This document shows positions 1 to 8,136 of a DNA stretch of 64,000 nt, in pieces (within the stretch, counting starts at the first letter, position 1; every line of letters starts with the position of its first letter). The stretch comes from CBDCFV01 sp963664625 (lineage in GTDB: Bacteria > Chloroflexota > Dehalococcoidia > Lucifugimonadales > UBA3495). The stretch covers positions 124,001-188,000 of the forward strand of contig OY761541.1 in the NCBI GenBank assembly GCA_963664625.1. Reading direction: 5' to 3'. Both the position numbers and the translations under genes were made by a program. The notes beneath the pieces were generated by a model that had not been told where the DNA came from, searched no databases, and saw only the letters and a program-made list of their open reading frames with translations.

Positions 1-1
1 A

Positions 2-583
2 GTGGTAAAGGTCGCACCAACTTGGGAAACTCTTCCAGACCTTCTACTGGCGACCTTGGGTTATGAAACTCTAAATATCGAACGAACCGAATGTAAGGTT
101 TGTTACGAACACCGAGCTGAAGAGCAGAGACGGCAAGAGGCGCGGGAAATCGAAAGACGCAAGCGGCGAGCTGAGGCCAGCCAACTTGTGGAGGGTATCA
201 CACCTCACCCTGGAAAAGCACCTCGGATTGTGAGCGTAACCCACGACCGTTACGGTTCTCCACTCAGGTCAGGAACCCGAAGCACAGTTATGAAACACGC
301 TCGTCGGCTGGCATGGCTGGGTTTTCAGCAACAACCGAGCCGACCTACTTTATTCCTCTACCAAGTAAATGGCTGGAAAATTTACGCAGACCTTGACAGC
401 ACTGAGGTAATGCGGATTTGGGAAGTAAATTGCGTCCCGGCCATCTATGCATTCCCATTGAAGGGTGCATCACAATGTAGGGAATGTATCTTGGAATCAG
501 TCGGCTTTCTATTGGATAAGCACCTCGTTCCTTACCGTCGGCACTTTGAGGACAGTGAAGGGCATGACCATGATTGGGTCTAG
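2..583 (+). CDS. Hypothetical protein, probably 5'-truncated at the window edge
   Basis: The reading frame is open from base 2 to a TAG at 583 (193 codons). The first possible start is a GTG at base 2, so the true start probably lies outside the window. The product is not recognised. It has two CxxC pairs, CKVC near residue 32 and CREC near residue 158, which could bind one metal ion. Between them, near residues 37-60, lies a very charged Glu/Arg-rich segment that is likely helical. No signal peptide or membrane segment is visible. The next gene starts about 30 bp downstream on the same strand. Function unknown. Confidence 0.5.
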   Translation: MVKVAPTWETLPDLLLATLGYETLNIERTECKVCYEHRAEEQRRQEAREIERRKRRAEASQLVEGITPHPGKAPRIVSVTHDRYGSPLRSGTRSTVMKHARRLAWLGFQQQPSRPTLFLYQVNGWKIYADLDSTEVMRIWEVNCVPAIYAFPLKGASQCRECILESVGFLLDKHLVPYRRHFEDSEGHDHDWV

Positions 584-613
584 TACGAAGCATAATCTAT
601 GAGGTCCTGCTAA

Positions 614-1915
614 TTGGCCAACACCATCCTTGGCAAGATGATTAGCCGGCGGCACTACGGTTGGGTCATATTTTGCTTGGTATTCGCCAATCTCGTCGTT
701 GAAGGAGGGATGAAGAACAGCGCGCCGGTGACGTTCCTGGCGTTGAGGAACGGATTTGGCCGCAGCGCCGGGGCCACTGCGGCCATCTTTTCCACCGTGG
801 GGCTCACAAGCATTATTTTGTCGCCCCTGCTGGGTGGGCTGCTGGACCGTTTGGGGGCGCGCATCCTGTTCCCTTTGGGTGGGCTGTTCATACTGTTGGG
901 ATACCTGCTAAGCAGCGTCGCCACGGATTTCTGGCAACTGTTCATCTTTTACGGCGTTCTTGCTGCCACCGGCGAGACCATCGTTTCGTCCTTTACAGCC
1001 ACCGCAACCCTGGCTCCGTGGTTTCCCAAGTCCCGGGGGCGGGCGTTGGGGTTGGCCGACGCGGGCAATCCCTTGGGACAAGCCATTTTCGCCCCCTTGA
1101 CCCAAGCCCTGATCGTCAGCATCGGATGGCGGGGGGCATTCCGTATCATCGGGCCGGTGTTCTTCCTGCTGGTGGCCCCTGCAAACTACCTGCTTCAGCG
1201 GGCTGTACCCTCGGGCACAGACTCCCAAAACTCGTCCGTAACCGGTGGACTTCAACGCAGCGCGGCAGTGAGTCCGGCTACAGCGAGCAGGAGAGGCCCG
1301 ACGCAGCGGCCTCGACAGTACAGTTTGGGTCCGGTGCTGCGCAGCGTTCCCTTGTGGTGCCTGGTGTCGGCGCGAACTTTCGCCGCGCTGGGCAACCAAC
1401 TGACGACGCTGCACATGGTGGCTTTCTTTGTGGCATCGGGGTACACACCATTCCAAGCGGCATCCACCATAGGTGTGGTGGGCTTGGTCAGCTTGGGCGC
1501 GAGGCCCATCACCGGCGCCTTATCCGACTACCTGGGCCGGGAGCTCATTTACACCGTAGGCCTGAGTATGCAAGTGACCGGAGTCCTGACGGTGCTGACA
1601 TTGGGCAGCGGGGGAAGCTTCTGGCCCCTGGCGTTGTTCGTGGGCTTGATGGGTCTGAGCGACGGCATCGCGGGACTGGTGCTGGGAGCCAAAGCGGCGG
1701 ACCTGTTCCCATCGTCAACGCTGGGGACGGTTATGGGGATAGTGCAGAGCGGCCGGGGCGTGGGCATCATGGCCGGACCAATCCTCGGCGGGCTGTTGTT
1801 CGACCTGAAAGGAGACTACTCCTTGGCCTTCTCGCTGGCGGTCTTTCTTTCATTGGCGGCCATCAGCTTCATGTGGGCCGCCCGGTTCACCTCCCACCAA
1901 GGGCAATTGAAGTAG
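614..1915 (+). CDS. MFS transporter
   Basis: A 433-residue polytopic membrane protein of the major facilitator superfamily, made of two blocks of about six hydrophobic segments joined by a polar loop near residues 195-235. The N-terminal HYGWVIFCLVFANLV stretch resembles the start of oxalate/monocarboxylate-type MFS carriers, and the loop between segments 2 and 3 has the MFS-like pattern GGLLDRLGAR. Start chosen: TTG at 614, eight bases after GAGGT; an ATG lies nine codons further in. Substrate unknown; an organic anion is a guess from the family. It precedes a flavin oxidoreductase gene on the same strand. Confidence 0.85.
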   Translation: MANTILGKMISRRHYGWVIFCLVFANLVVEGGMKNSAPVTFLALRNGFGRSAGATAAIFSTVGLTSIILSPLLGGLLDRLGARILFPLGGLFILLGYLLSSVATDFWQLFIFYGVLAATGETIVSSFTATATLAPWFPKSRGRALGLADAGNPLGQAIFAPLTQALIVSIGWRGAFRIIGPVFFLLVAPANYLLQRAVPSGTDSQNSSVTGGLQRSAAVSPATASRRGPTQRPRQYSLGPVLRSVPLWCLVSARTFAALGNQLTTLHMVAFFVASGYTPFQAASTIGVVGLVSLGARPITGALSDYLGRELIYTVGLSMQVTGVLTVLTLGSGGSFWPLALFVGLMGLSDGIAGLVLGAKAADLFPSSTLGTVMGIVQSGRGVGIMAGPILGGLLFDLKGDYSLAFSLAVFLSLAAISFMWAARFTSHQGQLK

Positions 1916-1953
1916 TCGTATATAATACCCACCACCCCAAATCGGAGGAACGC

Positions 1954-3003
1954 ATGGCTATCGAGATAGATTTGAGAGTGCCATCCTGCGGCCCGGTTAC
2001 GGAAGTAGCCGAATTTGTACACAGTTGCGAGGCCGCGGGATTTAACGGAGTCGGTTTGCTGGACTCCCAGATGCTGGAGCGCGACGTGTTTGTAAGCATG
2101 GCCTTGGCGGCCCAAGCCACCGAACGCATCCGCATCTCCGCCGCTGTCCTGAACCCCGTCACCCGGCATTTGTCGGTGACGGCATCTTCCATGAAGACCG
2201 TCGCCGAAATCGCGCCCGAACGGGTGCAATTCTGGATAGGCCGCGGCTTCAGTTCAGTGCAGACAGTGGGCATTCGCCCGGCCACCGTAAGGCAGATGCG
2301 TCAGTCGGTACTGACCCTCAAGTCCATCCTGGCCGGAGAGGAAATGTCTTTCGGCCAAGGCACAAACCGCGCAGCCACCAGCCGTATGCGCTACGGCGAT
2401 GACTCCGTCCCTCCCGTGTACATCGCCGCCGCCGGCCCCCGCACAATCGAGGTGGCGGGAGAGGTGGCGGACGGTGTGTTAATGCAAGTGGGCATCCATC
2501 CCAAGTCGGTGGAGTTAGCCCTCGAACACTTGGAGATCGGGGCGAAGCGGGCCGGGAGGAACGTCTACGACCTTGAGGTAATCCTTACCGCAACGACGGC
2601 CATCCATGAAGACCAGAGGGAAGCACGCGAGATGGCCCGTCCCTTGTGCGCCCAACGGTTGATCGAGGAGAGCCACGCGCCATATCTGAGGGCCGCCGGA
2701 CTGGACCCTTCGGGGTTCGAAATCCCCCAGGGACTGCGGGAACTATACCCGGACGTGCCCCACGCAGAGGACTGGGAGGAAGCAAGGCGCCTGTGCGCGT
2801 TCATACCCGACGACCTGTTGGCCGAGTTATGCGACACCATCGGGTTGATTGGGACGCCGGAGTATTGCGCTGAACAACTTCGAAAGGCCGAGGCCAATGG
2901 CATCAAGCACCTGTACCTGATGACGTCGGAGACGTACCAGTACCCGCGCCGTGAGATGGAGGCGTTCAGGGACACAATTTTCCCGGCATTGGGTCGGGGG
3001 TGA
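1954..3003 (+). CDS. LLM-class (luciferase-like) flavin-dependent oxidoreductase
   Basis: A 349-residue TIM-barrel protein of the bacterial luciferase/F420-dependent reductase superfamily. Family marks are the N-terminal strand with GFNGVGLLDSQML, the block RIRISAAVLNPVTRHLSV and the barrel segment ERVQFWIGRGFSSV, followed by VYIAAAGPRTIEVAGEVADG typical of F420-type members. It would use reduced FMN or F420 to oxidise or reduce an organic substrate; cofactor and substrate cannot be fixed here. The start is the ATG at 1954, preceded by GGAGGA. The same frame is open far upstream, but that part overlaps the MFS gene and is not coding. Confidence 0.85.
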   Translation: MAIEIDLRVPSCGPVTEVAEFVHSCEAAGFNGVGLLDSQMLERDVFVSMALAAQATERIRISAAVLNPVTRHLSVTASSMKTVAEIAPERVQFWIGRGFSSVQTVGIRPATVRQMRQSVLTLKSILAGEEMSFGQGTNRAATSRMRYGDDSVPPVYIAAAGPRTIEVAGEVADGVLMQVGIHPKSVELALEHLEIGAKRAGRNVYDLEVILTATTAIHEDQREAREMARPLCAQRLIEESHAPYLRAAGLDPSGFEIPQGLRELYPDVPHAEDWEEARRLCAFIPDDLLAELCDTIGLIGTPEYCAEQLRKAEANGIKHLYLMTSETYQYPRREMEAFRDTIFPALGRG

Positions 3004-3055
3004 GCACGTAAAACTGATTCACCTACGTACAGCCGGCAAGGAAGCCTCGCCCAAT

Positions 3056-4417
3056 ATGTCCCGCTACGCCATCCTGATTCTGCTGATTGCCATCGGGTCA
3101 ACCCTGGCGTCATGCAGCGTGCCAGAGGGCGAAATAGGACGAAGGGTTGCCCCGGCGCCTTTGGCGCAAACATCCACTGCCGCCCCCACAGCAAGCGTAG
3201 CGGCTTCACCAGCGCCTACAGGGACAATCAGCCGGCTCCCAAGCGAACCCCCGGCGGCGGTGCCGACCAACGGCACCAGTGCGACTACGTATCCAACTCC
3301 ACAACCTCCGCCTACGACGGAATCTATCGTCGCTGCGCCCTTGCAACCCCTGGATGTTTCTCCTGCATTTCCCAAGCTGCGTTTCGAGCGTTTAACCAAC
3401 CTGGCCCAGCCCGCTGCAGAGGACAGACTGCTTTTCGTCACCGAGCAACGGGGACTCATCCACGGCTTCGTCAACGACCCCGATGCGGCCGAGTCTTCCA
3501 TATTTCTGGACATCACGGACAGGGTCAGCACCCGAGGAAACGAGGAAGGATTGCTGGGCTTGGCATTCGATCCCAAGTACAGCGAGAACGGCAGGTTATA
3601 TGTTTATTACTCCGCCTCGAACCCAAGAAGGTCGGTCTTGTCCCGCTTTCAGGCCCAAACAGACGCCCCAGCACAGGCCGATGTTGGCAGCGAAGTCATC
3701 ATCATGGAGATACCCCAGCCCTACAGCAACCACAACGGCGGCCAACTGGCCTTCGGGCCGGATGGTTACCTTTACGTAGGCTTGGGCGACGGCGGCAGCT
3801 CCGGAGACCCTAAGTCAAACGGCCAAGACCTCGGCTCGTTATTGGGTTCGGTGCTTCGCATCGACGTTTCCAGGGAGACGGACCGGCCGGGGTATGGCAT
3901 CCCCTCGGACAATCCCTTCATAGGCGTAGGCGGAGCGCGGGAGGAAATCTGGGCTTACGGCTTGCGTAACCCTTGGCGGTTTTCCTTTGACAGGGAAACC
4001 GGCGACTTGTGGCTGGGCGATGTGGGCCAGAACAAGTGGGAGGAGATTGACCTTATAGAAAAGGGCGGCAACTACGGCTGGAACGTCATGGAGGGCGCGC
4101 ATTGCTTCCGGCCTGGGACCGGATGCGATACCAGCGGCTTGGAGCCACCAACATGGGAGTACAGCAGCGATGAGGGGTGTTCCGTAATAGGAGGCTACGT
4201 GTACCGTGGCGACTGGCTGCCGTCCCTCAGGGGCGCTTACGTCTACGCCGACTATTGCTCTGGCAGCATCTGGGCCCTTCGGGAGGAAGATGGCTCGGTA
4301 ACTGAACAACGGCTGATTGCCCGCTTGGACGGGAACATAACGTCCTTTGGTGAGGACAATGAGGGGAACCTTTACATATTGACGCAGAGTTCCGGGATAT
4401 ATGAGTTAGTACGTTGA
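3056..4417 (+). CDS. PQQ-dependent sugar dehydrogenase-like lipoprotein (glucose/sorbosone dehydrogenase family)
   Basis: A 453-residue exported lipoprotein. The signal peptide ends in the lipobox LASC about 19 residues after the ATG at 3056, followed by a Pro/Thr/Ala-rich linker to about residue 100. The rest is a six-bladed propeller of the soluble glucose dehydrogenase (GSDH) type, with NHNGGQLAFGPDGYLYVG (the conserved His-Asn-Gly-Gly active-site segment), GLGDGGSSGDP, LRNPWRFSFDRETGDLW and GDVGQNKWEEID. Family members oxidise aldose sugars using PQQ and calcium outside the membrane; the actual substrate is unknown. Earlier in-frame codons overlap the upstream gene and lack a signal sequence. 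Confidence 0.85.
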   Translation: MSRYAILILLIAIGSTLASCSVPEGEIGRRVAPAPLAQTSTAAPTASVAASPAPTGTISRLPSEPPAAVPTNGTSATTYPTPQPPPTTESIVAAPLQPLDVSPAFPKLRFERLTNLAQPAAEDRLLFVTEQRGLIHGFVNDPDAAESSIFLDITDRVSTRGNEEGLLGLAFDPKYSENGRLYVYYSASNPRRSVLSRFQAQTDAPAQADVGSEVIIMEIPQPYSNHNGGQLAFGPDGYLYVGLGDGGSSGDPKSNGQDLGSLLGSVLRIDVSRETDRPGYGIPSDNPFIGVGGAREEIWAYGLRNPWRFSFDRETGDLWLGDVGQNKWEEIDLIEKGGNYGWNVMEGAHCFRPGTGCDTSGLEPPTWEYSSDEGCSVIGGYVYRGDWLPSLRGAYVYADYCSGSIWALREEDGSVTEQRLIARLDGNITSFGEDNEGNLYILTQSSGIYELVR

Positions 4418-4481
4418 TAGAATGACACCGTTACTTCACCGATAATCACGATACCTGCTCACAAGCAACGGAGAAACGACG

Positions 4482-5675
4482 ATGACAAATCTCACAGTCA
4501 CCATCCCCGACGCGCTCAACGCATTTTGCTTGGACACCGAAGCATACCTGGCGGGCAAGACCGATGGGCCGCTGGCGGGCATGACCTTTGCCGCCAAGGA
4601 CATCCTGGACGTGGCAGGCCACGTCACCGGCGGCGGCAACCCGGACTGGAAGGCCACCCATCAACCTGCGGAGAAGACGGCTTGGGTGGTGCAGGTCCTG
4701 GTGGACGCGGGGGCCACCATGGTCGGGAAGACCATCACCGACGAACTCACCAGAGGCATTTTCGGCGAAAACGCCCACTACGGCACACCCATAAATCCCC
4801 GCGCCCCAGGCCGTGTGCCCGGCGGCTCGTCCAGCGGGTCGGCTGCGGCAGTCGCGGGCGGGCTGGTGGACTTTGCGTTGGGGTCGGACACCGGCGGGTC
4901 GGTGCGGATACCATCGAGCTTCTGCGGTCTGTACGGTATCCGTCCCACCCACGGAAGAGTACATCTGGACGGCATACTGCTCCAAGCCCCCAGCTATGAC
5001 ACCATCGGCTGGTTCGCCAACGACGTAGACACATTCTTCCGGGTCGGCCAGGTGCTTCTGGGCAGCGACATTCCGCCGGCCCGGCCCCAACAGGTAGTCA
5101 TCGCCGAGGATGCTTTGGAGATAGCCGACCCGGCCGTAGTGGAGGCCCTGGCTCCCCATATCGACCGTATCGTGGGGATGGTCAGCGGTTCCCGGAGAGA
5201 ACGTTTGTCACCCAACGGCCTCATCGAATGGTCGGCCCAGCAACAGACGCTCCAGGGCCGCGAGGCATGGGAAACGGCGCGGGACTGGTTGGACCGGACA
5301 AATCCCCGGCTGAGCTTCGAGGTTGGAGACAGGTACGGCGGATCAAGGGCCATAACCGATGCCGAGGTAGAGAACGCCAGGGCCGCAAGGTTGGAAATCC
5401 TGACACGGATGGACGACGTGCTGGCTGGTGGTACGTTCGTATGCCTGCCTACGGCGCCCAGTCCGGCCCCGCCGACAGGACAAAGGCGTTCGGAGCGAGA
5501 CCCGCTCCGGGCGCGGATCAGCGCGTTGACCAGCATAGCCGGAACTCTTGGGGCGCCACAGGTCAATCTTCCCTTGGCGGAAGTGGATGGGATGCCGGTG
5601 GGGTTGTCCCTTATCGGGCCGAGAGGCGCCGATGAGGGACTCATAGGGTTCGCCCGGGAGATTGCGGCGGGTTAA
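4482..5675 (+). CDS. Amidase signature family hydrolase
   Basis: A 397-residue amidase signature enzyme that cleaves carboxylic amides with a Ser-cisSer-Lys triad. The expected residues are visible: Lys39 in FAAKDILDVAG, cis-Ser near 116 in PGGSSSGSAAAV and the nucleophile Ser140 in GSDTGGSVRIPSSF. It is shorter than GatA (about 480 residues) and no gatB or gatC lies nearby, so a free amidase is more likely than the tRNA amidotransferase subunit. The ATG at 4482 follows an AACGGAGAAACGACG leader. Substrate unknown. Confidence 0.88.
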   Translation: MTNLTVTIPDALNAFCLDTEAYLAGKTDGPLAGMTFAAKDILDVAGHVTGGGNPDWKATHQPAEKTAWVVQVLVDAGATMVGKTITDELTRGIFGENAHYGTPINPRAPGRVPGGSSSGSAAAVAGGLVDFALGSDTGGSVRIPSSFCGLYGIRPTHGRVHLDGILLQAPSYDTIGWFANDVDTFFRVGQVLLGSDIPPARPQQVVIAEDALEIADPAVVEALAPHIDRIVGMVSGSRRERLSPNGLIEWSAQQQTLQGREAWETARDWLDRTNPRLSFEVGDRYGGSRAITDAEVENARAARLEILTRMDDVLAGGTFVCLPTAPSPAPPTGQRRSERDPLRARISALTSIAGTLGAPQVNLPLAEVDGMPVGLSLIGPRGADEGLIGFAREIAAG

Positions 5676-5691
5676 AACGAACTATCTCAAA

Positions 5692-5762
5692 CCGTGGTTC
5701 GACAAGCTCACCACGAACGGAATGAAGGGTGCAACCCGCTCGTCCTGAGCCTGTCGAAGGAC
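5692..5762. repeat. Inverted pair of GTTCGACAAGCTCA-type repeats
   Basis: Two opposite copies of a short interspersed repeat lie in the gap between the convergent amidase and SDR genes: GTTCGACAAGCTCACCACGA at 5697-5716 and, inverted, CGTCCTGAGCCTGTCGAAGG near 5741-5760. Together they can form a long imperfect hairpin. This motif is common between genes in many bacterial genomes. Here it may also help to end transcription from both sides. Confidence 0.65.
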
Positions 5763-5797
5763 GCGTCCATATAAGATGAGCGCTTTGAGATCGTTTC

Positions 5798-6616
5798 TCA
5801 GTAGTAAACGTAGTTGCCCACGCCGCCGTTGGCCGAGATCAGTTCGCCGGTGATCGACTGGGCCTGCACCGACGACAGGAACACCGTCAGGAACCCGATC
5901 TCCGATGCGTCGACCATGCGGCAGATGGCATTCCCGCGGGGTGAGCCGACGGCAAAGTCCTGCGCCTCCACTTCCTCAGGAGTTATGCCCATCTGGGCGG
6001 CCCGCTCACCCAGCATCACGGCAGTGCGCTCGGTGCGGGTGGTGCCGGGGTGGATGCAGTTGACGGTAATCCCGAAGCGACCCAACTGGTTGGAGAGGGT
6101 CTTGGTCATGTGCACCATCGACACGTTGCGCGCCCCGCCGCTCAGGTTGCCGGCTACGCGGGCGTTGCCGCCGCTGATGTTGATGATGCGGCCCCAGCCC
6201 TGCTCCTTCAGGTAGGGGATAGCGGCGCGGGCGCACCGTAGCGCGCCCACGTACTTCACGTCGAAATCACTGATCAAATCGTCTTCGTTCACGGTCTCGA
6301 TCGGGCCGGTGGCCGTGGCCGAGCCGCCGGGCAATGACGCGCTGTTGACCAGGATGTGCAGACCGCCCAGCCTGCTGGCCGCCTCTGAAATTACCTGGTC
6401 GACCTGCTCTTTGCTGGTCACGTCCAAGGCCAAGGGTATGATGCGCTGCCCCGTCTCGTCCTCCAGCTCCCGCGCCGTGTTCTCCAACTCGGAAACTGTA
6501 CGGGAAGCGATGACTACATCCACCCCCTCCTTGGCCAATTCGCGGGCGATGGCCTTGCCGATGCCGCGGCCTCCGCCGCCCACAAAAGCATATTTGCCTT
6601 GCAGTCCAAAGTCCAT
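5798..6616 (-). CDS. SDR family protein lacking the YxxxK motif
   Basis: A 272-residue Rossmann-fold short-chain dehydrogenase/reductase. The nucleotide-binding motif GGGGRGIGKA is intact, as are the LVNSAS segment (the NNAG counterpart) and the C-terminal SITGELISANGG. Where active members have Tyr-x-x-x-Lys, this protein reads GGARNVSMVHMTKTL, so aligned on TKTL the Tyr position is Gly and the Lys position is Asn. It may be catalytically altered or use another mechanism. The start is the ATG at 6616, placed well after GGGAGG; five extra codons upstream are unlikely. A hairpin-rich element separates it from the next gene on the same strand. Confidence 0.8.
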   Translation of the reverse strand: MDFGLQGKYAFVGGGGRGIGKAIARELAKEGVDVVIASRTVSELENTARELEDETGQRIIPLALDVTSKEQVDQVISEAASRLGGLHILVNSASLPGGSATATGPIETVNEDDLISDFDVKYVGALRCARAAIPYLKEQGWGRIINISGGNARVAGNLSGGARNVSMVHMTKTLSNQLGRFGITVNCIHPGTTRTERTAVMLGERAAQMGITPEEVEAQDFAVGSPRGNAICRMVDASEIGFLTVFLSSVQAQSITGELISANGGVGNYVYY

Positions 6617-6631
6617 TAGGGTACCTCCCAA

Positions 6632-6820
6632 TTAAGAGCCTGTCCGAATAATCAAGTTGGACACTTCCGTCATTCCCGCGACGGCGGGAATCCATTCGCG
6701 CTCCCGTTCTCGCGCATGTCCGACTGGCCGTCATTCCCGCGAAGGCGGGAATCCACTACCTGGCACACTGGACTCCCGCAAAGCGGGAGTGACGACGGGT
6801 AATTATCGGATAGGCTCTAA
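6632..6820. mobile_element. MITE-like element with three internal hairpins
   Basis: The 190 bp between the SDR and HbpS-like genes has imperfect terminal inverted repeats: GAGCCTGTCCGAATAAT at 6636-6652 and, inverted, the complement of GAGCCTATCCGATAAT at 6802-6817. TTAA or TAA lies at the outer edges. Inside are three palindromes: ATTCCCGCG-A-CGGCGGGAAT-type at 6672-6691, ATTCCCGCGAAGGCGGGAAT at 6733-6752, and ACTCCCGCAAAGCGGGAGT at 6772-6790. There is no coding capacity. The structure suits a non-autonomous miniature element or a composite of REP-like repeats. Confidence 0.55.
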
Positions 6821-6827
6821 GTTAGTC

Positions 6828-7241
6828 CTACAAATTCATCGCCTCGAGGCCCGCCCGGGAAACGTCCTCGTCCCGCTGTCCGCTGGGGTAACCGCCGACG
6901 CCGATGCCGCCGAGAATGACGCCGTCCTTCATTATCACCAAGCCGCCCTGGCCGTAGGTGATGTTAGGATCGCCCAAGTCCCCGACACTGCGTCCCTGAC
7001 CCTCGAGACGGGCGGCATGAGTTACACTGTCCTGGCCCATGATGGCGGAGGTGTAGGCCTTGCGCAGGCAGTGACGCTTGCTATAGACCCGCAGGTTATC
7101 CATTGCGGCGTAGGCCAGCAGGTTGCCGGCAGAGTCCACGATAGCCATCGCTATCGGCTCATCGGGCGCATCCGCGAACGCCTTGTCAATCATCGCTTTC
7201 ATAGCGGCCTGTACTTGTTGGAACGACGGTGCTGCTGCCAT
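6828..7241 (-). CDS. HbpS/GlcG-like (haem-degrading domain) protein
   Basis: A 137-residue protein of the GlcG/HbpS family. Marks are the N-terminal helix with AMKAMIDKAFADAP, the strand PIAMAIVDSAGNLLAYAAMD, the helix KAYTSAIMGQDS and the C-terminal GQGGLVIMKDGVILGGIGVGG. Characterised relatives bind haem or sense redox state, and many are encoded near catabolic oxidoreductases; its role here is unknown. The ATG at 7241 follows GGGAGGGACC, so the longer open frame upstream is not used. Confidence 0.8.
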   Translation of the reverse strand: MAAAPSFQQVQAAMKAMIDKAFADAPDEPIAMAIVDSAGNLLAYAAMDNLRVYSKRHCLRKAYTSAIMGQDSVTHAARLEGQGRSVGDLGDPNITYGQGGLVIMKDGVILGGIGVGGYPSGQRDEDVSRAGLEAMNL

Positions 7242-7348
7242 TAAGGTCCCTCCCTGGTTAGAGTGATTGTAGCGGCGTGTTGCCGCACTTGATTTGAGCC
7301 GAGTATATATTACAACGATATTCAAGCCAGTGGTTGCCGGGACAGCGG

Positions 7349-7906
7349 TTAACGCTGGCGGCGGAACAGTCTCCACACGGGCGTGCTGAATCCCGGGAGC
7401 AGTTCTCCGCCGTCGAGTTCGTCGTCCTCGCCAAGGGTTTGCGGTTCGGCGCCGTGACGGTAAACGGTTACTGTGGTGCGCTCCGGGTCCGCCACCCATA
7501 CTTGCCGCGAGCCGTAGCTGAGCCACATCCACGCCTTGGCGGCCATTTCGGGATTGGAGTTGCGGGGCGATTTGACCTCCACGGCCAAGTCGGGCGCCAG
7601 GTTAGGGTATCCTTGGGTGCCCGGCGGGATGCGGCCCGGCGCTATCCAAGCCAAGTCCGGGCAACGCACCGTGTCGGGGTCGAAATCCAAGTGATAACCT
7701 GGTTCGCCGACCCGCAGGTCTCCAAAATTGGTAGTTGTCACATAGTGGGCCAGTGTATAGGTGAACCAGACCAATACCATGGCGTGGGGGTCTCCGGTAC
7801 CCATTTTTTCTACTAAGACTCCCCTGATAAGCTCGTACCGTTTACCTTCTCCACGGGGCAATGCCAAGAGTTCGTCGGCAGTTATCAGTTTACTTATGGT
7901 GGTCAT
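7349..7906 (-). CDS. Uma2 family (PD-(D/E)XK) putative endonuclease
   Basis: A 185-residue protein of the Uma2/DUF820 family, abundant in Cyanobacteria and Chloroflexota. It starts with the usual MTTISKLITADELLALP and has the nuclease-fold pieces YELIRGVLVEK, CPDLAWI (the Asp) and LAVEVKSP (the Glu-x-Lys), ending in the beta-rich VWVADPERTTVTVY and ELLPGF blocks. The family is predicted to be nuclease-like, and its cellular role is poorly known. The start at 7906 matches the family N-terminus; no strong ribosome binding site is seen. Confidence 0.82.
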   Translation of the reverse strand: MTTISKLITADELLALPRGEGKRYELIRGVLVEKMGTGDPHAMVLVWFTYTLAHYVTTTNFGDLRVGEPGYHLDFDPDTVRCPDLAWIAPGRIPPGTQGYPNLAPDLAVEVKSPRNSNPEMAAKAWMWLSYGSRQVWVADPERTTVTVYRHGAEPQTLGEDDELDGGELLPGFSTPVWRLFRRQR

Positions 7907-8136
7907 AGTCCATTCCCATATCGTAGGAAGTGAGCGCATTGTAGCATGGAAGCGCATTTTCCGTACCCGGCGCTTGGCATTTTTCACAATGACACCCTTA
8001 GCTTGACAGTATATTGCCCCTACTGTATCGTCCGCCCTAACCTCGATGGAGAGCCGCACGGCGCCTCAACGGACGAGGCTGTTGCGATTCCAAGCCTGAT
8101 CATTTGCCAATCAACCCGTATTAAGGGAGCAACTGT

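Noticed and set aside
1921..1926. TATAAT before the flavin oxidoreductase gene as a promoter
   Set aside because: No acceptable -35 sequence lies 16-18 bases upstream.
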